In this document: positions 1 to 9,744 of the stretch, in pieces
How positions within the stretch are numbered: the stretch's first letter is position 1
Layout of the letters: the number at the start of each line of letters is the position of its first letter
Assembly: GCA_963727035.1 (NCBI GenBank)
Contig: CAVSEY010000002.1
Span: 1-64,000 of the forward strand
Reading direction: 5' to 3'
Source of the DNA: Rhodoblastus sp963727035
GTDB taxonomy: Bacteria; Pseudomonadota; Alphaproteobacteria; Rhizobiales; Beijerinckiaceae
Length of the DNA stretch: 64,000 bases
Notes under the pieces: model-generated
Databases searched by the model: none
Seen by the model: only the letters and a program-made list of their open reading frames with translations
Told to the model about the DNA's origin: nothing
Position numbers and translations under genes: made by a program

Positions 1-180
1 TATGCCGCTCGCGTTCGACTGGCGCCATCCCCTAACGTTCATATGCGACGCACGCGGCCCACCTTTAAATCCAAGAGGGTCGAGCGATAGCTGCGAAGGC
101 GGGTCGGGTGTGACAAGTCCTCTGCGGTCCGCAGCGTCGTGACAGGGGTCGTCGCACATCAAGGGGGCCGCCGCCGTCCA

Positions 181-2674
181 TCACGCAATCTTGCCCCGCA
201 AGCTGTCCGCGAGCGCCGAAAGCGCATTGGCAAGTTGTCTCGCGGTTTCCGGCGGCGGCAGCGGCATTTTGAGGTTTTGCGCGCCGGTGGCCGGATCGCG
301 CTCAATCCATGGATGCGCCGGAGCGCTGGGATCGTTGGCGGCCGCCAGAGCGGCAATAAACTGCGCGCCGACCTGCACCAAGGCTTGCCACGGATCGGGA
401 CCTGCATCGCGCGGTGGTGCTCCGGCCCCATCAGTCCGCGCGATCGCCGTCTCGCCAGCGCCAATGTTCACATCCGCATTTACATCTTCCGCGGATCCGG
501 CGTCATCGGCAGCGACGATATTCCTCACTTCCTCGGCCGGCGTCACGGCCTCGCCCTCACCCATACGCCCGGTGACGTTTTCCACGTCCTTCATGAAGCG
601 GTTGAGACGCGAGCCGCCGAGCGAAATCTCGCCGCTGCCGCCGTCGAGAATTCCTGCCGACAAGGAGCGTTTGAACGCCAGCACCGAAAGCATGCCCTCC
701 TCGATGGTGCCCTTCGCCACGAAATTGATGACCCGCACCGGCCGTTTCTGGCCCATGCGATGAATGCGCGCGATGCGCTGTTCGAGGATCGCCGGGTTCC
801 ACGGCAGGTCCATGTTCACCAGGGTCGAAGCATGCTGCAGATTGAGGCCCGTGCTGCCGGCATCGGTGGACAGGAACACGCGGCAGGCGGGGTCGTCACG
901 AAACCGCTCGACCAGTGCCGGCCGTTTGTCCGATGGCACGCCGCCGTGGAAGCTGACATAGCCCAACTCACGCGCTTCGAGGCGGCGGATGACGATGTCG
1001 TGGGTCCGCGTCCATTGCGAAAACACCACCGCCTTGGCCTCGGGCTCGGCGAACAAATCGTCGAACAGCGCCGCCAATTCGTCAGCCTTGACGCCATGGT
1101 CGGTTTCCTGGTCCAGCAGATAGGTGCTGTTGCACGACATGCGCATGTTCTGCAGCGCGCAGGTCAGCCGCCGCTGGTCCTTGTCCGACAGGAATCTGGT
1201 CTTGCGCCAGCGCTGGACGATTTTCGCCACCACGTCGGCGTTTTCCTGGTGATAGAGCATTTGCATCTCGGTCATCGGCACCAGCAGGTTCTGGTCGGTC
1301 CGGCTGGGCAGTTGCCGCAGCACCTCGGATTTGCGCCGGCGGATCATGACCGGCGCCAGCGTCTGGCCGATCTTCTCCAGCCCGGTATAGCCGGTGACGC
1401 GCCCGGCTTCGTCCTTGACCTGATGCTCGTGCAGCAGCTTCCAGGTTGGCCCCAGCCGGTGCTGATCGACAAACTGGACGATGGAAATCAGCTCTTCCAG
1501 CTTGTTTTCCAGGGGCGTCCCGGTCAGCACGATCGCGTAGGGGCTATCGATGCGTTTCAAGGCGCGCGCCGCGATGGTGTTCCAGTTTTTCACCCGTTGC
1601 GCTTCATCGACGATCACCAGTTCGGGCGCCCAGGCGGCGATCAGGTCGAGATCGGGCTTGAGTTTCTCGTAGTTCGTGATCTTGCAGAAGTCGTCCAGGG
1701 CGTAGTCCTTCTGCCGCTGCGCCCGGCCGCCGTTGATGACGCGCGCCGCATTTTCGCCCTGTCGCCCCGAGAAACGCATGATCTCGCTTTGCCACTGGTA
1801 TTTGAGCGAGGTCGGGCAGATCACCAGCACTTTCGAGACGCCAAAATGCCGCGCCAGTATTTCCGTCGCGGCGATCGCCTGTATGGTCTTGCCCAGGCCC
1901 ATATCGTCGCCGATCAGCGCCCGGCCGGCCCGCACCGCGAACAGCGCGCCCTCGGCCTGATAGGGATAGAGCGGCGCCTTCAGAAGCGCCAGCAGCTTGG
2001 GATCGGCAGCGCCGCGTGGGAACAACTGCGCGAGCTTTGCGGCCCGCCGGTCCGCATCCCGCCGTCCCGCGACGAAATCGAGCGCGTCGTCGTAGGCGCG
2101 CAACTCATGACCGGACTTCGACGCCATGGTCATGAAATGCTCGAGCTCGCCGAGGCGCTCGTCCGGCAGCATCCCGTTGTGTTCGGCGTCGAACAAACCG
2201 GCGGCGGCCTCCCTCAGCGCCGGCGGGCAATCCGTTCCGGCGCGAAAATGCACGCTGCGTTTGCCGTCATTGCGCAGATACAGCTCGGAAAATGCGGGCT
2301 GGTAGCCGCGCGCAAACGCCGTCTTCGCGCCGCGCTTTTTCTCCAGCCGGGCGAGCGTGAATTCGATGTGCTTGCAGGTGCCCAACTCGCTGGTGGCATA
2401 ATCCGGGCATGAACAGAAATTGCCGCCCTGGCCCCAAGCCTCGAATCGCCACGCGATAGCTGGATTTCGAAACAGGATTGCTGACCCGAAACTCGGAGAA
2501 AAACGGCTCGCTGCCGAGATTTTCAAGCCCGAAGGCCTGCTCGCGGCCGAACTGGCGGCGCAAGCCGCGTTGCCAATCCAACGGCGAAAGATCGGCGGGC
2601 GCATGGGTGCGCGAGAGCTTAGGTTCCTTGTTCGGCTTGGTTGCGGAATTCAGGTTTCGGCGCTTGGATTTCAT
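181..2674 (-). CDS. SWIM zinc-finger SNF2-family helicase (one apparent frameshift)
   Basis: This is a DNA-dependent ATPase of the SNF2 (SF2) group, expected to act on DNA or protein-DNA complexes in the cytoplasm. A SWIM zinc finger (CSCPD...GTCKH, near residues 83-102) is followed by Walker A GDDMGLGKT (near 255), a DEAQ box in place of DEAH (near 354), LTGTPLENK, and motif VI QRIARIHRMGQ (near 635). The N-terminus beginning at 2674 (SPLDWQRGLRRQFG..., ending YRVAIRG) is in a different frame from the SWIM finger. Removing one base of the CCCC run at 2432-2435 joins them into about 830 residues, so one inserted base is likely. The gene lies 68 bp downstream of the primase-helicase on the same strand, so the two may be co-transcribed. 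The family is clear; the role in DNA conflict or repair is inferred. Confidence 0.85.
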
Positions 2675-2742
2675 CGAAATGCATTCCGTTCCGCAAAAGT
2701 TTCTCTAGGTTCGTAGATCTAGACCCATGTATCGGACACGAC

Positions 2743-5244
2743 CTATTCTACGGTGTAACCAAGCGCCCGATATCCCAGTCGCCGCTTCGTAGCCATGCGC
2801 GCCAGCACCGGCACCAGCTCGTCGACGTAGTCAACGACCAGAACCTCGGTCTTTCCGGCGTGCTGGCGGTGGAGGCGACCTACATACTGAGCCAGCGTAC
2901 CTTTCCAGGATATGGGCATCGTGAGGAAGAGCGTGTCGAGCCTTGGATCATCAAAACCCTCACCGAGATACCGCCCCGTAGCAAGGATAAGCCGTTCCTG
3001 GCCATCGGCTACTTGTAGAGCTGTATCAGCCGCCTTGCGTTCGCCGGCAGACATTCCGCCCCGAAGGACGACGAGATTGCGCACGAAGTGCAAGAAGCGG
3101 GTCTGGAGATATTCGAGATGGTCCCTCCGCTCCGTCAGCACAACCGGAGAACGCTTCGCTTCCAACGCCTTCAGCACATCGTCGAAGATCAAATTGTTGC
3201 GCGACTCGTCCTGTGCAATTGCAGCGTAGACCGCCGGCATGGAAGGACGGTCCGCGGTAGCCAGAGGCTGCGGCAACTGAAATTCGGTCGACCGATGTTT
3301 CGCGCGGTGGGAAATCCCTCGACCGGCCGCCTGCGCGCGCGCGTCAACGCGATGTCGAACCGGGCCGCACTGCATGAAAATGATCGGATGGTGGCCATCC
3401 TTGCGCGCCACGGTCGCGGACAGCCCCAGGACAAATCGCGCCTTTGCCCGACGGGCCACAAGCTCGAAGCTCGCCGCTGACAGATGGTGGCATTCGTCAA
3501 CGACAAGATGACCATAGTCCGCCAACAGGTCGGATACTTCGCCGTGCCGCACGAGGCTCTGGATCAGCGCGACATCAATGATACCGGTCGGCTTGCGGCG
3601 TCCGCCGCCGATGATGCCTATATCCTTCGGATCGATATCGAGAAATGCCTTGAGGCGTTCCACCCATTGGCTGAGCAACTCTCGACGATGGACGAGAACA
3701 AGCGCATTCCGGCCCCGTTGAGCGATGAGCGCAGCAGCCACAACCGTCTTGCCGAACGCGGTGGTCGCCGCGAGCACGCCATAGTCATGCAGCGCCAAGG
3801 CGTCGAATGCCTCGACCTGCGGGCTGTGCAGCGCTCCCTGGAACTGGACCCGGCTCGGAAGCGGGTTGCCGATCGCTCTTTGATCGTCCAGCTCAACCTC
3901 GGCGCCCTCACCGCGGATCAGATCGACAGCTTCGTCAAGACACCCTCGCGGCAATCCCACATGACGCGGATGAAGTTCGGCGCAAGAGATGATCCGTGGC
4001 TTGCCGAAGGTCGGGAACCGCATGGATTGCGCACGATAGAACTCGGGGTTCTGAAAGGCCGCCAAGCGTATAAGCCGCGCCGTCATCGCCGGCAGCAAAT
4101 CGGTCCGGTCGATATACAGCTGGTCGGCGACGACGATCGTGATCTTGCTCGGAAGTGGTATGCCGAGCGGGCCAGCCTTCGGACGTCGAGACGGCGTCAT
4201 GCGCCACGGTTCGTCCGCATCCTCGTCCTCGACCGGCATGCGGACGCCGAGGACACGGCCTCGCATCTCGGCGTCGCCAACGATTTCCGCCGCGGCATTG
4301 GCAGATAGCCTTGGTATCGCCGCCAGGAACGCCCATTGATCCTCGTACGGACGAAGGTCCTCGTCGATGAAGACGCTGTCGCCAAGCTCGCGCGCCCTAC
4401 GCTGCAAAGGCAACGCGATCAGGTTGCCGAAGCCACCGACCGGCATGTTGTCCTGGCTTGGAAAAAACCGATCGTACGAGCCAAACCCTATCTCGGGGCG
4501 GCGTTCCATCGTCTCCGTCAGCATTGCGGCGCCAAGTTGCCTGGCTGTGCGCGCAGGAATCGGCTCGGAGAAGAAAATCCAGACATGACCGCCATTGCCG
4601 GATCGAGAACGATCAAGCGCGGCAGGCACCCCTTTGGCGCGGCACGTTTCCAGCATGGCTAACGCATCAGCCGCCCAATTCTCCTCATCGAAATCGGCGG
4701 CCAGAAACCAACACGTCTCGTCTGGGAGCAACGGATAAACGCCGGCGACGAAGTCACCATCAGAAGCGCGTCCGCCGTTGCCGCCGCGCAGATGTTTTTC
4801 GATGATGTCGTCGGTGACCGGGATGAAGGCCTGATGGGAGCACTCGCCGCATTTCACCCGTGGCTTACCGCAAATCCCCCTGACCCACTCGTTGGCACAT
4901 GCCGGCGAATAGCCGGACTTAGAGGTCTTGCGGTTTTCCCATCGGACCGGAAATACGTCATGGCGACCGGTAAATAAATGCCGAAATAAAGTAATCTTGT
5001 CAGCGCTGGATGACGCCGTGGTGAGCATTGTCGCGTCCGCGACACGGAGCGCATGCGGAGTTTCCAGTGACTTCGTGGTCTGCCGGCTCAGCAGCTCTTC
5101 CAGTACGGCCTCAAGCGCTCTCCGCTCGACCTCGTTGGCGGCTAAACGGGCTCGCGTCTGCTCGATCTCAATCCCGATTTCGCGCCCATTTATGGCACTA
5201 TCGCCCGGCACAGAGGTTCTCCTTCCGACTCCTCGGACATTCAT
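2743..5244 (-). CDS. Primase-helicase with TOTE-type AEP domain and SF2 helicase
   Basis: The 833-residue protein combines an archaeo-eukaryotic primase-like domain with an SF2 helicase. A charged, probably coiled-coil N-terminus (about 20-60) precedes a Cys cluster ending CGECSH (near 133). The primase core follows: FLAADFD (near 183, metal-binding acidic pair) and SGNGGHVWIFF (near 220). The helicase has TTAFGKT (Walker A, near 493), VVDECHH (near 583), GLSAT and YVGRLHRQ (motif VI). This domain order matches proteins described in TOTE conflict systems. It stands alone upstream of the SWIM-SNF2 gene. No nuclease domain was identified. The start at 5244 has no strong ribosome-binding site, so a later start is possible. 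Base composition looks less GC-rich than guaA, which fits acquisition by transfer. Function in defence is inferred from the family. Confidence 0.8.
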   Translation of the reverse strand: MNVRGVGRRTSVPGDSAINGREIGIEIEQTRARLAANEVERRALEAVLEELLSRQTTKSLETPHALRVADATMLTTASSSADKITLFRHLFTGRHDVFPVRWENRKTSKSGYSPACANEWVRGICGKPRVKCGECSHQAFIPVTDDIIEKHLRGGNGGRASDGDFVAGVYPLLPDETCWFLAADFDEENWAADALAMLETCRAKGVPAALDRSRSGNGGHVWIFFSEPIPARTARQLGAAMLTETMERRPEIGFGSYDRFFPSQDNMPVGGFGNLIALPLQRRARELGDSVFIDEDLRPYEDQWAFLAAIPRLSANAAAEIVGDAEMRGRVLGVRMPVEDEDADEPWRMTPSRRPKAGPLGIPLPSKITIVVADQLYIDRTDLLPAMTARLIRLAAFQNPEFYRAQSMRFPTFGKPRIISCAELHPRHVGLPRGCLDEAVDLIRGEGAEVELDDQRAIGNPLPSRVQFQGALHSPQVEAFDALALHDYGVLAATTAFGKTVVAAALIAQRGRNALVLVHRRELLSQWVERLKAFLDIDPKDIGIIGGGRRKPTGIIDVALIQSLVRHGEVSDLLADYGHLVVDECHHLSAASFELVARRAKARFVLGLSATVARKDGHHPIIFMQCGPVRHRVDARAQAAGRGISHRAKHRSTEFQLPQPLATADRPSMPAVYAAIAQDESRNNLIFDDVLKALEAKRSPVVLTERRDHLEYLQTRFLHFVRNLVVLRGGMSAGERKAADTALQVADGQERLILATGRYLGEGFDDPRLDTLFLTMPISWKGTLAQYVGRLHRQHAGKTEVLVVDYVDELVPVLARMATKRRLGYRALGYTVE

Positions 5245-5497
5245 AACGACTTTGGCCAGCCACTGGCAGCCATCACGGCAGTTCTGACGCCCGAACCAAC
5301 CCCGCCGAATTGCACGCCAGCCTACGCGATGGCCGCCCTGCTATCTGAACGCACTTTACGATCGGCTCCGGCCGCGCTTCAATTCACTGACGGCGCTGAA
5401 TACGGAGCGGAATAACCGGTAGATAACCTTGAGTGACGGGTAGGCAGGCGGCGGGTAACACCGCCAAACCTACGCTATCGCCGCCGATGGTATCAAA

Positions 5498-7090
5498 TCA
5501 TTCCCACTCGATCGTGCCCGGCGGTTTGCTCGTCACGTCATAGACCACGCGGTTGATGCCCTTGACCTCGTTGATGATCCGGGTCGCGGCGCGGCCGAGA
5601 AAATTCATGTCATAGGGGAAGAAGTCGGCGGTCATGCCGTCGACCGAGGTCACGGCGCGCAGGGCGCAGACGTGGTCGTAGGTGCGCCCATCGCCCATCA
5701 CGCCGACGCTGCGCACCGGCAGCAGCACGGCGAAGGCCTGCCAGATCTTGTCATAGAGGCCGGCCTTGCGGATTTCGTCGAGATAGATGGCGTCGGCCTT
5801 GCGCAGGATTTCGAGTTTTTCGCGGGTGACGCCGCCCGGCAGGCGGATGGCGAGGCCGGGACCGGGGAAGGGATGGCGCCCGACAAAAACTTCCGGCAGG
5901 CCCAGTTCGCGTCCCAGGGCCCGAACCTCATCCTTGAAAAGTTCGCGCAGCGGTTCGACCAGCTTCATGTTCATGCGTTCGGGCAGGCCGCCGACATTGT
6001 GGTGGCTCTTGATCGTCACCGAAGGCCCGCCGGTGAAGGAGACGCTTTCGATCACGTCGGGATAGAGCGTGCCCTGGGCGAGAAACTCCAGCGCGCCCTT
6101 GCCGTCGGCGGCGATCTTTTTCGCCTCGGCCTCGAAAGTCTCGATGAACAGCCGGCCGATGGTCTTGCGCTTGGTCTCGGGCTCGGCCTGGCCTTCGAGC
6201 GCGCCGATGAACAGGTCCTGGGCCTGAACATGGACCAGCGGGATGTTGTAATGGTCGCGGAACAGGGTCACCACCTCTTCCGCCTCGCCCATGCGCAACA
6301 GGCCGTGATCGACGAAGACGCAGGTGAGCTTTTCGCCGATCGCCTCGTGGATCAGCACGGCGGCGACGGCCGAGTCGACCCCGCCCGAGAGGCCGCAAAG
6401 AACCCTGCCCTGCCCGACCTGCTGGCGGATCGCCTTGATCGCCTCGCCGCGAAAGGCCGCCATGGTCCAGTCGGATTTCAGCCCCGCGACCTTGTGGACG
6501 AAATTGGCGAGCAGTTTGGCGCCGTCCGGCGTATGGACGACCTCGGGATGGAACTGGGTGGTGAAAATTTTTCGCTTCTCGTCGGACGCCACCGCGAAAG
6601 GCGCGTTTTCGCTGCGCGCCTTGACGCTGAAGCCGTCGGGGAGACGGGTCACGCGGTCGCCATGGCTCATCCACACCGGATAGGAGCCGCCGATCTCCCA
6701 CACCCCGTCGAACAAGGCGCTCGGCTCGACGATCTCGACATTGGCGCGGCCGAATTCGGCGTGATGGCCGCCTTCCACCGCGCCGCCCATCTGCGCGGCG
6801 ATGGTCTGCTGGCCATAGCAGATCGCCAGGATCGGCAGGCCGGAGTCGAGGATGTTCTTTGGCGCGCGCGGCGAGTTGGGATCGGTCACGGAGGCCGGGC
6901 CGCCCGACAGGATCACCGCCTTGGGCGAGAACTGCGCAAAGGCCTTTTCCGCCGCCTGGAACGGCGCGATCTCGCAATAGACGCCGGCCTCGCGCACCCG
7001 GCGCGCAATGAGTTGCGTCACCTGCGAGCCGAAATCGACAATAAGCACCTTGTCGTGATGCTGGCGGAGGTCGTCTTGCAAGGTGGTCAT
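5498..7090 (-). CDS. guaA: GMP synthase (glutamine-hydrolysing)
   Basis: Converts XMP to GMP using glutamine and ATP in cytosolic purine synthesis. The start MTTLQDD at 7090 is chosen because the class-I amidotransferase domain begins right after it (VLIVDFGSQVTQLIARRVRE); further upstream codons have no family match. The amidotransferase nucleophile is seen in AICYGQQ, with FHPEVVHT containing the partner His-Glu. The ATP-pyrophosphatase P-loop is GLSGGVDSAV, and the C-terminal dimerisation part ends PPGTIEWE, the usual terminus. The 530-residue length is normal. The 3' end of guaA is a known insertion point for genomic islands, and here two helicase genes follow it. Confidence 0.97.
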   Translation of the reverse strand: MTTLQDDLRQHHDKVLIVDFGSQVTQLIARRVREAGVYCEIAPFQAAEKAFAQFSPKAVILSGGPASVTDPNSPRAPKNILDSGLPILAICYGQQTIAAQMGGAVEGGHHAEFGRANVEIVEPSALFDGVWEIGGSYPVWMSHGDRVTRLPDGFSVKARSENAPFAVASDEKRKIFTTQFHPEVVHTPDGAKLLANFVHKVAGLKSDWTMAAFRGEAIKAIRQQVGQGRVLCGLSGGVDSAVAAVLIHEAIGEKLTCVFVDHGLLRMGEAEEVVTLFRDHYNIPLVHVQAQDLFIGALEGQAEPETKRKTIGRLFIETFEAEAKKIAADGKGALEFLAQGTLYPDVIESVSFTGGPSVTIKSHHNVGGLPERMNMKLVEPLRELFKDEVRALGRELGLPEVFVGRHPFPGPGLAIRLPGGVTREKLEILRKADAIYLDEIRKAGLYDKIWQAFAVLLPVRSVGVMGDGRTYDHVCALRAVTSVDGMTADFFPYDMNFLGRAATRIINEVKGINRVVYDVTSKPPGTIEWE

Positions 7091-7498
7091 GGCGTCATCC
7101 CGTGGATTGGCTTCGATTAAGCCAAGGAAAGGGGGCAGGCAAGGCGTCGAATGTCTTGCGCCCCGCTCTTCGCTCCATTCCGCACGCAATTTTTTTGAAA
7201 AATCCGGTTTTGAGCTGATGACAAGCGAAAAAGCTTCGACTAACGTACGCCCGTGCTCGAAAACGGGCGCTCAGGCTCAAAAGAGCCGGTGCTTGCTGTC
7301 CAAGTCGTGGGAGGATGTTTCGCAGCGATAATGCGTCAGAGATGACGCGAGGGCGCAAGCCGCCCAGCTGCTTCGATGCGAAACAGGACAAGGTAAGGTG
7401 GAGCGGAAAGACTTGATCGTCTTTCCGCTCATTCATTTTCTGGGCCCGTTTTCCTGATCCGTGGCTCCGCGAGGACACGGCCCCTACGCTTGGGGCAC
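7091..7498. other. Intergenic region between tgt and guaA
   Basis: About 400 bp without a convincing gene. It contains a small GGCTC-AAAA-GAGCC hairpin near 7266-7284 and the strong 12-bp stem at 7401-7430 listed separately. The guaA promoter should lie in the 7100-7250 part, but no clear -35/-10 pair was identified. Confidence 0.5.
7401..7430 (-). terminator. Perfect 12-bp hairpin downstream of tgt
   Basis: GAGCGGAAAGAC is followed by a 6-nt loop and its exact complement. It lies about 70 nt beyond the tgt stop codon. There is no T-run on the minus strand, while the plus side is followed by a T-rich ATTCATTTTC, so it may be a terminator in either direction or an RNA-processing stem. Confidence 0.5.
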
Positions 7499-8632
7499 CT
7501 ATGCTTGGGCAGGCTCGCCGCAGCGTTCCCAATCCGCCTTGACCTGGCGCCGATAGTCGGCGAAGCGCCCCTCGGCAATGGCGGCGCGGACGCCGGCCAT
7601 CAGCTCCTGGTAATAAGCGAGATTGACCCAGGTCAGCAGCATCATCCCTAAAATTTCCTGGCAGCGCACGAGATGGTGCAGATAGGCGCGGGAATAATCG
7701 CGCGCCGCCGGGCAGGAGGAATGGGGATCGAGCGGGCGCGGGTCCTCGGCGTTGCGGGCGTTGCGCAGATTGATCTTGCCCCATCGGGTATAGGCGAGGC
7801 CGTGGCGCCCGGCGCGCGTCGGCATGACGCAATCGAACATGTCGATCCCGCGCGCGATCGCTTCGATGAGATCGTCGGGCGAGCCGACCCCCATCAGATA
7901 ATGCGGCTTGTTTTCGGGCAGATGCGGCATGACCGTCTCGATCATCGCCAGCATCACCTCCTGCGGCTCGCCGACCGCGAGGCCTCCGACCGCCAGTCCG
8001 TCAAAATCCATATCGGCCAGCGCCCGCGCGCTCTCGATGCGCAGGGCCGGCTCCGCCCCGCCCTGCACGATGCCAAAACAGGCGCGGCCGGGCTGCTCGC
8101 CGAACGCCTTGCGCGAGCGCTGCGCCCAGCGCAGCGACAGGCGCATCGCGCGCTCGGCCTCTTCCGCCGAGCACGGCAGCTTGACGCATTCGTCGAACTG
8201 CATCTGGATGTCCGAGCCGAGCAGGCGCTGGATGTCCATCGAGCGCTCGGGGGTCAGCACATGGCGGGCGCCGTCGATATGGGACTGGAAGGTCACGCCG
8301 TTTTCGTCGAGCTTGCGCAATTTGGCGAGCGACATGACCTGAAAGCCGCCGCTGTCGGTCAGAATCGGATGCGGCCAGTTCATGAACTTGTGCAGGCCGC
8401 CGAGCGCGGCGACGCGTTCCGCGCCGGGGCGCAGCATCAGGTGATAGGTGTTGCCGAGCACGATATCGGCGCCGAGCGCGCGCACCTGCTCGGGATACAT
8501 CGCCTTGACCGTCGCGGCGGTCCCGACCGGCATGAAGGCGGGAGTGCGGATGTTTCCGCGCGGCGAAAAAATTTCGCCGAGGCGCGCGCCGCCGTCGCGG
8601 GCGATGAGCCGATAGCTGAAATTCTCTGTCAT
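7499..8632 (-). CDS. tgt: tRNA-guanine transglycosylase
   Basis: Exchanges guanine-34 of GUN-anticodon tRNAs for preQ1 in queuosine synthesis; the preQ0 reductase gene queF lies 7 kb away in this window. The 377-residue protein has the TIM-barrel signatures TPAFMPVGTAATVKAM and ILTDSGGFQVMSL, containing the catalytic Asp, and PTRAGRHGLAYT. In the C-terminal zinc site, bacterial enzymes usually have CxCxxC plus His. Here the corresponding stretch reads SSCPAARDYSRAYLHH, leaving only the middle Cys. The following SRAYLHHL block is normal, so this looks like a real variant and not a frameshift. The ATG start at 8632 is well placed. Confidence 0.95.
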   Translation of the reverse strand: MTENFSYRLIARDGGARLGEIFSPRGNIRTPAFMPVGTAATVKAMYPEQVRALGADIVLGNTYHLMLRPGAERVAALGGLHKFMNWPHPILTDSGGFQVMSLAKLRKLDENGVTFQSHIDGARHVLTPERSMDIQRLLGSDIQMQFDECVKLPCSAEEAERAMRLSLRWAQRSRKAFGEQPGRACFGIVQGGAEPALRIESARALADMDFDGLAVGGLAVGEPQEVMLAMIETVMPHLPENKPHYLMGVGSPDDLIEAIARGIDMFDCVMPTRAGRHGLAYTRWGKINLRNARNAEDPRPLDPHSSCPAARDYSRAYLHHLVRCQEILGMMLLTWVNLAYYQELMAGVRAAIAEGRFADYRRQVKADWERCGEPAQA

Positions 8633-8661
8633 TTGTTTCTCAGGCGGCGGCCAATTGTTTC

Positions 8662-9744
8662 TCAGGCTGCGGCGCGCGCCGCTTCCGCCAGACGCGAAAA
8701 GACGACGACCACGAAAGCCCTTTTGTCGAGATTATAGATTTCCAGTTCGCGCGCCTCGCGCTCCAGAAATTCCCACGCGTCGGCATAAGGCGCCAGGGCG
8801 CGCGGGCCAAGCCCCTTGTTCTGGTGCAGGTTTTCGTTGAGCCAGCGATAAAGCGCGCGCAGAAAGGCGTCGAATTCGCTCTCGGCCTCGCGCGCCGCCA
8901 CCGCGTCGCCGATGCGCTGGGCGAGGAGCCAGTCCACATCCGGGAGCCGCGCCAGAATTTTGCGGGTCAGGCCGTCCACGGCGCCTTCCCCGGCCTGGAT
9001 CAGCCGCAACGCCTCGCGCGCGGACCCCTCGGCGCGGGCGCAGGCGCGCGCCAGATCGGCTTCGGAGGCCGCTTTCCCCGCCGCTTGCAGCGCCGCGCGC
9101 ACGGCGGAGCTCAGCGCCGGTTGTTCGAGGCTTTGGAGCGTCAGCAGCCGGCAGCGCGAGCGGATGGTGGGGAGGATGCGGCCGGGATGATGCGCGACGA
9201 GGAAGAACAGGCTGCGCGGCGGCGGCTCCTCGATCAGCTTGAGCAAGGCGTTGGCGCTGTGGACATTCAGTTCGTCGGCGCTGTCGATGATCGCCATGCG
9301 CCAGCCGCCCTCGCCCGCCGATTGCTCGAAAAGGCGAAGGACGCCGCGCACGTCGTCAACCGTGATGCGGGTCCAATGTTTCTTGGTCTTCTCGTTCCAT
9401 TCGCGCCGCAGCAGCGCCAGATCGCCGAAGGACATCGCCGAAATCCGGCGCGCCGCCGGGTTGCTGGGATCGACGCCAAGATTTTCCGCGCGCTGCACGG
9501 CCGGCAGGCGCGGATCGGGATGAGCCGCGATGAAGCGCGCCATCCGCCAGGCGAGCGTCGCCTTGCCGATCCCCTGCGGGCCGCCGATGATCCAGGCCTG
9601 CGGCAGGAGCCCGTTGCGAAAGGCCTCGAGCAGTTCGCGCTCAGCTTTTTCGTGCCCAAAAAAGCAGAAGGTGTCGCGAGGATGAGGCGCCGGCTCGAAA
9701 CGATCGCTTTCCGGAGGCAGGTCCTCCCAATCGCTCACGCCCAT
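8662..9744 (-). CDS. holB: DNA polymerase III subunit delta'
   Basis: A clamp-loader subunit of the replicative polymerase. Walker A is GGPQGIGKATLA, the sensor/acidic region is AIIDSADELNVHSANALLKL, and the conserved SRC arginine-finger motif is present in TIRSRCRLL. The usual four-Cys zinc module is not evident, as is common in alphaproteobacterial forms. The ATG at 9744 is preferred: its codon overlaps the tmk stop region by 10 bp and is preceded by GGGCGAG. An in-frame start 30 bp upstream is possible. The gene directly follows tmk and is probably translationally coupled to it, a conserved tmk-holB order. Confidence 0.92.
   Translation of the reverse strand: MGVSDWEDLPPESDRFEPAPHPRDTFCFFGHEKAERELLEAFRNGLLPQAWIIGGPQGIGKATLAWRMARFIAAHPDPRLPAVQRAENLGVDPSNPAARRISAMSFGDLALLRREWNEKTKKHWTRITVDDVRGVLRLFEQSAGEGGWRMAIIDSADELNVHSANALLKLIEEPPPRSLFFLVAHHPGRILPTIRSRCRLLTLQSLEQPALSSAVRAALQAAGKAASEADLARACARAEGSAREALRLIQAGEGAVDGLTRKILARLPDVDWLLAQRIGDAVAAREAESEFDAFLRALYRWLNENLHQNKGLGPRALAPYADAWEFLEREARELEIYNLDKRAFVVVVFSRLAEAARAAA

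Noticed and set aside
139..2412. 757-codon plus-strand ORF opposite the SNF2 helicase
   Set aside because: It mirrors the helicase gene and has no domain; long antisense ORFs are expected in GC-rich genes.
7095..7832. 245-codon ORF overlapping tgt and the guaA upstream region
   Set aside because: It is in the wrong frame of tgt and crosses a non-coding gap.
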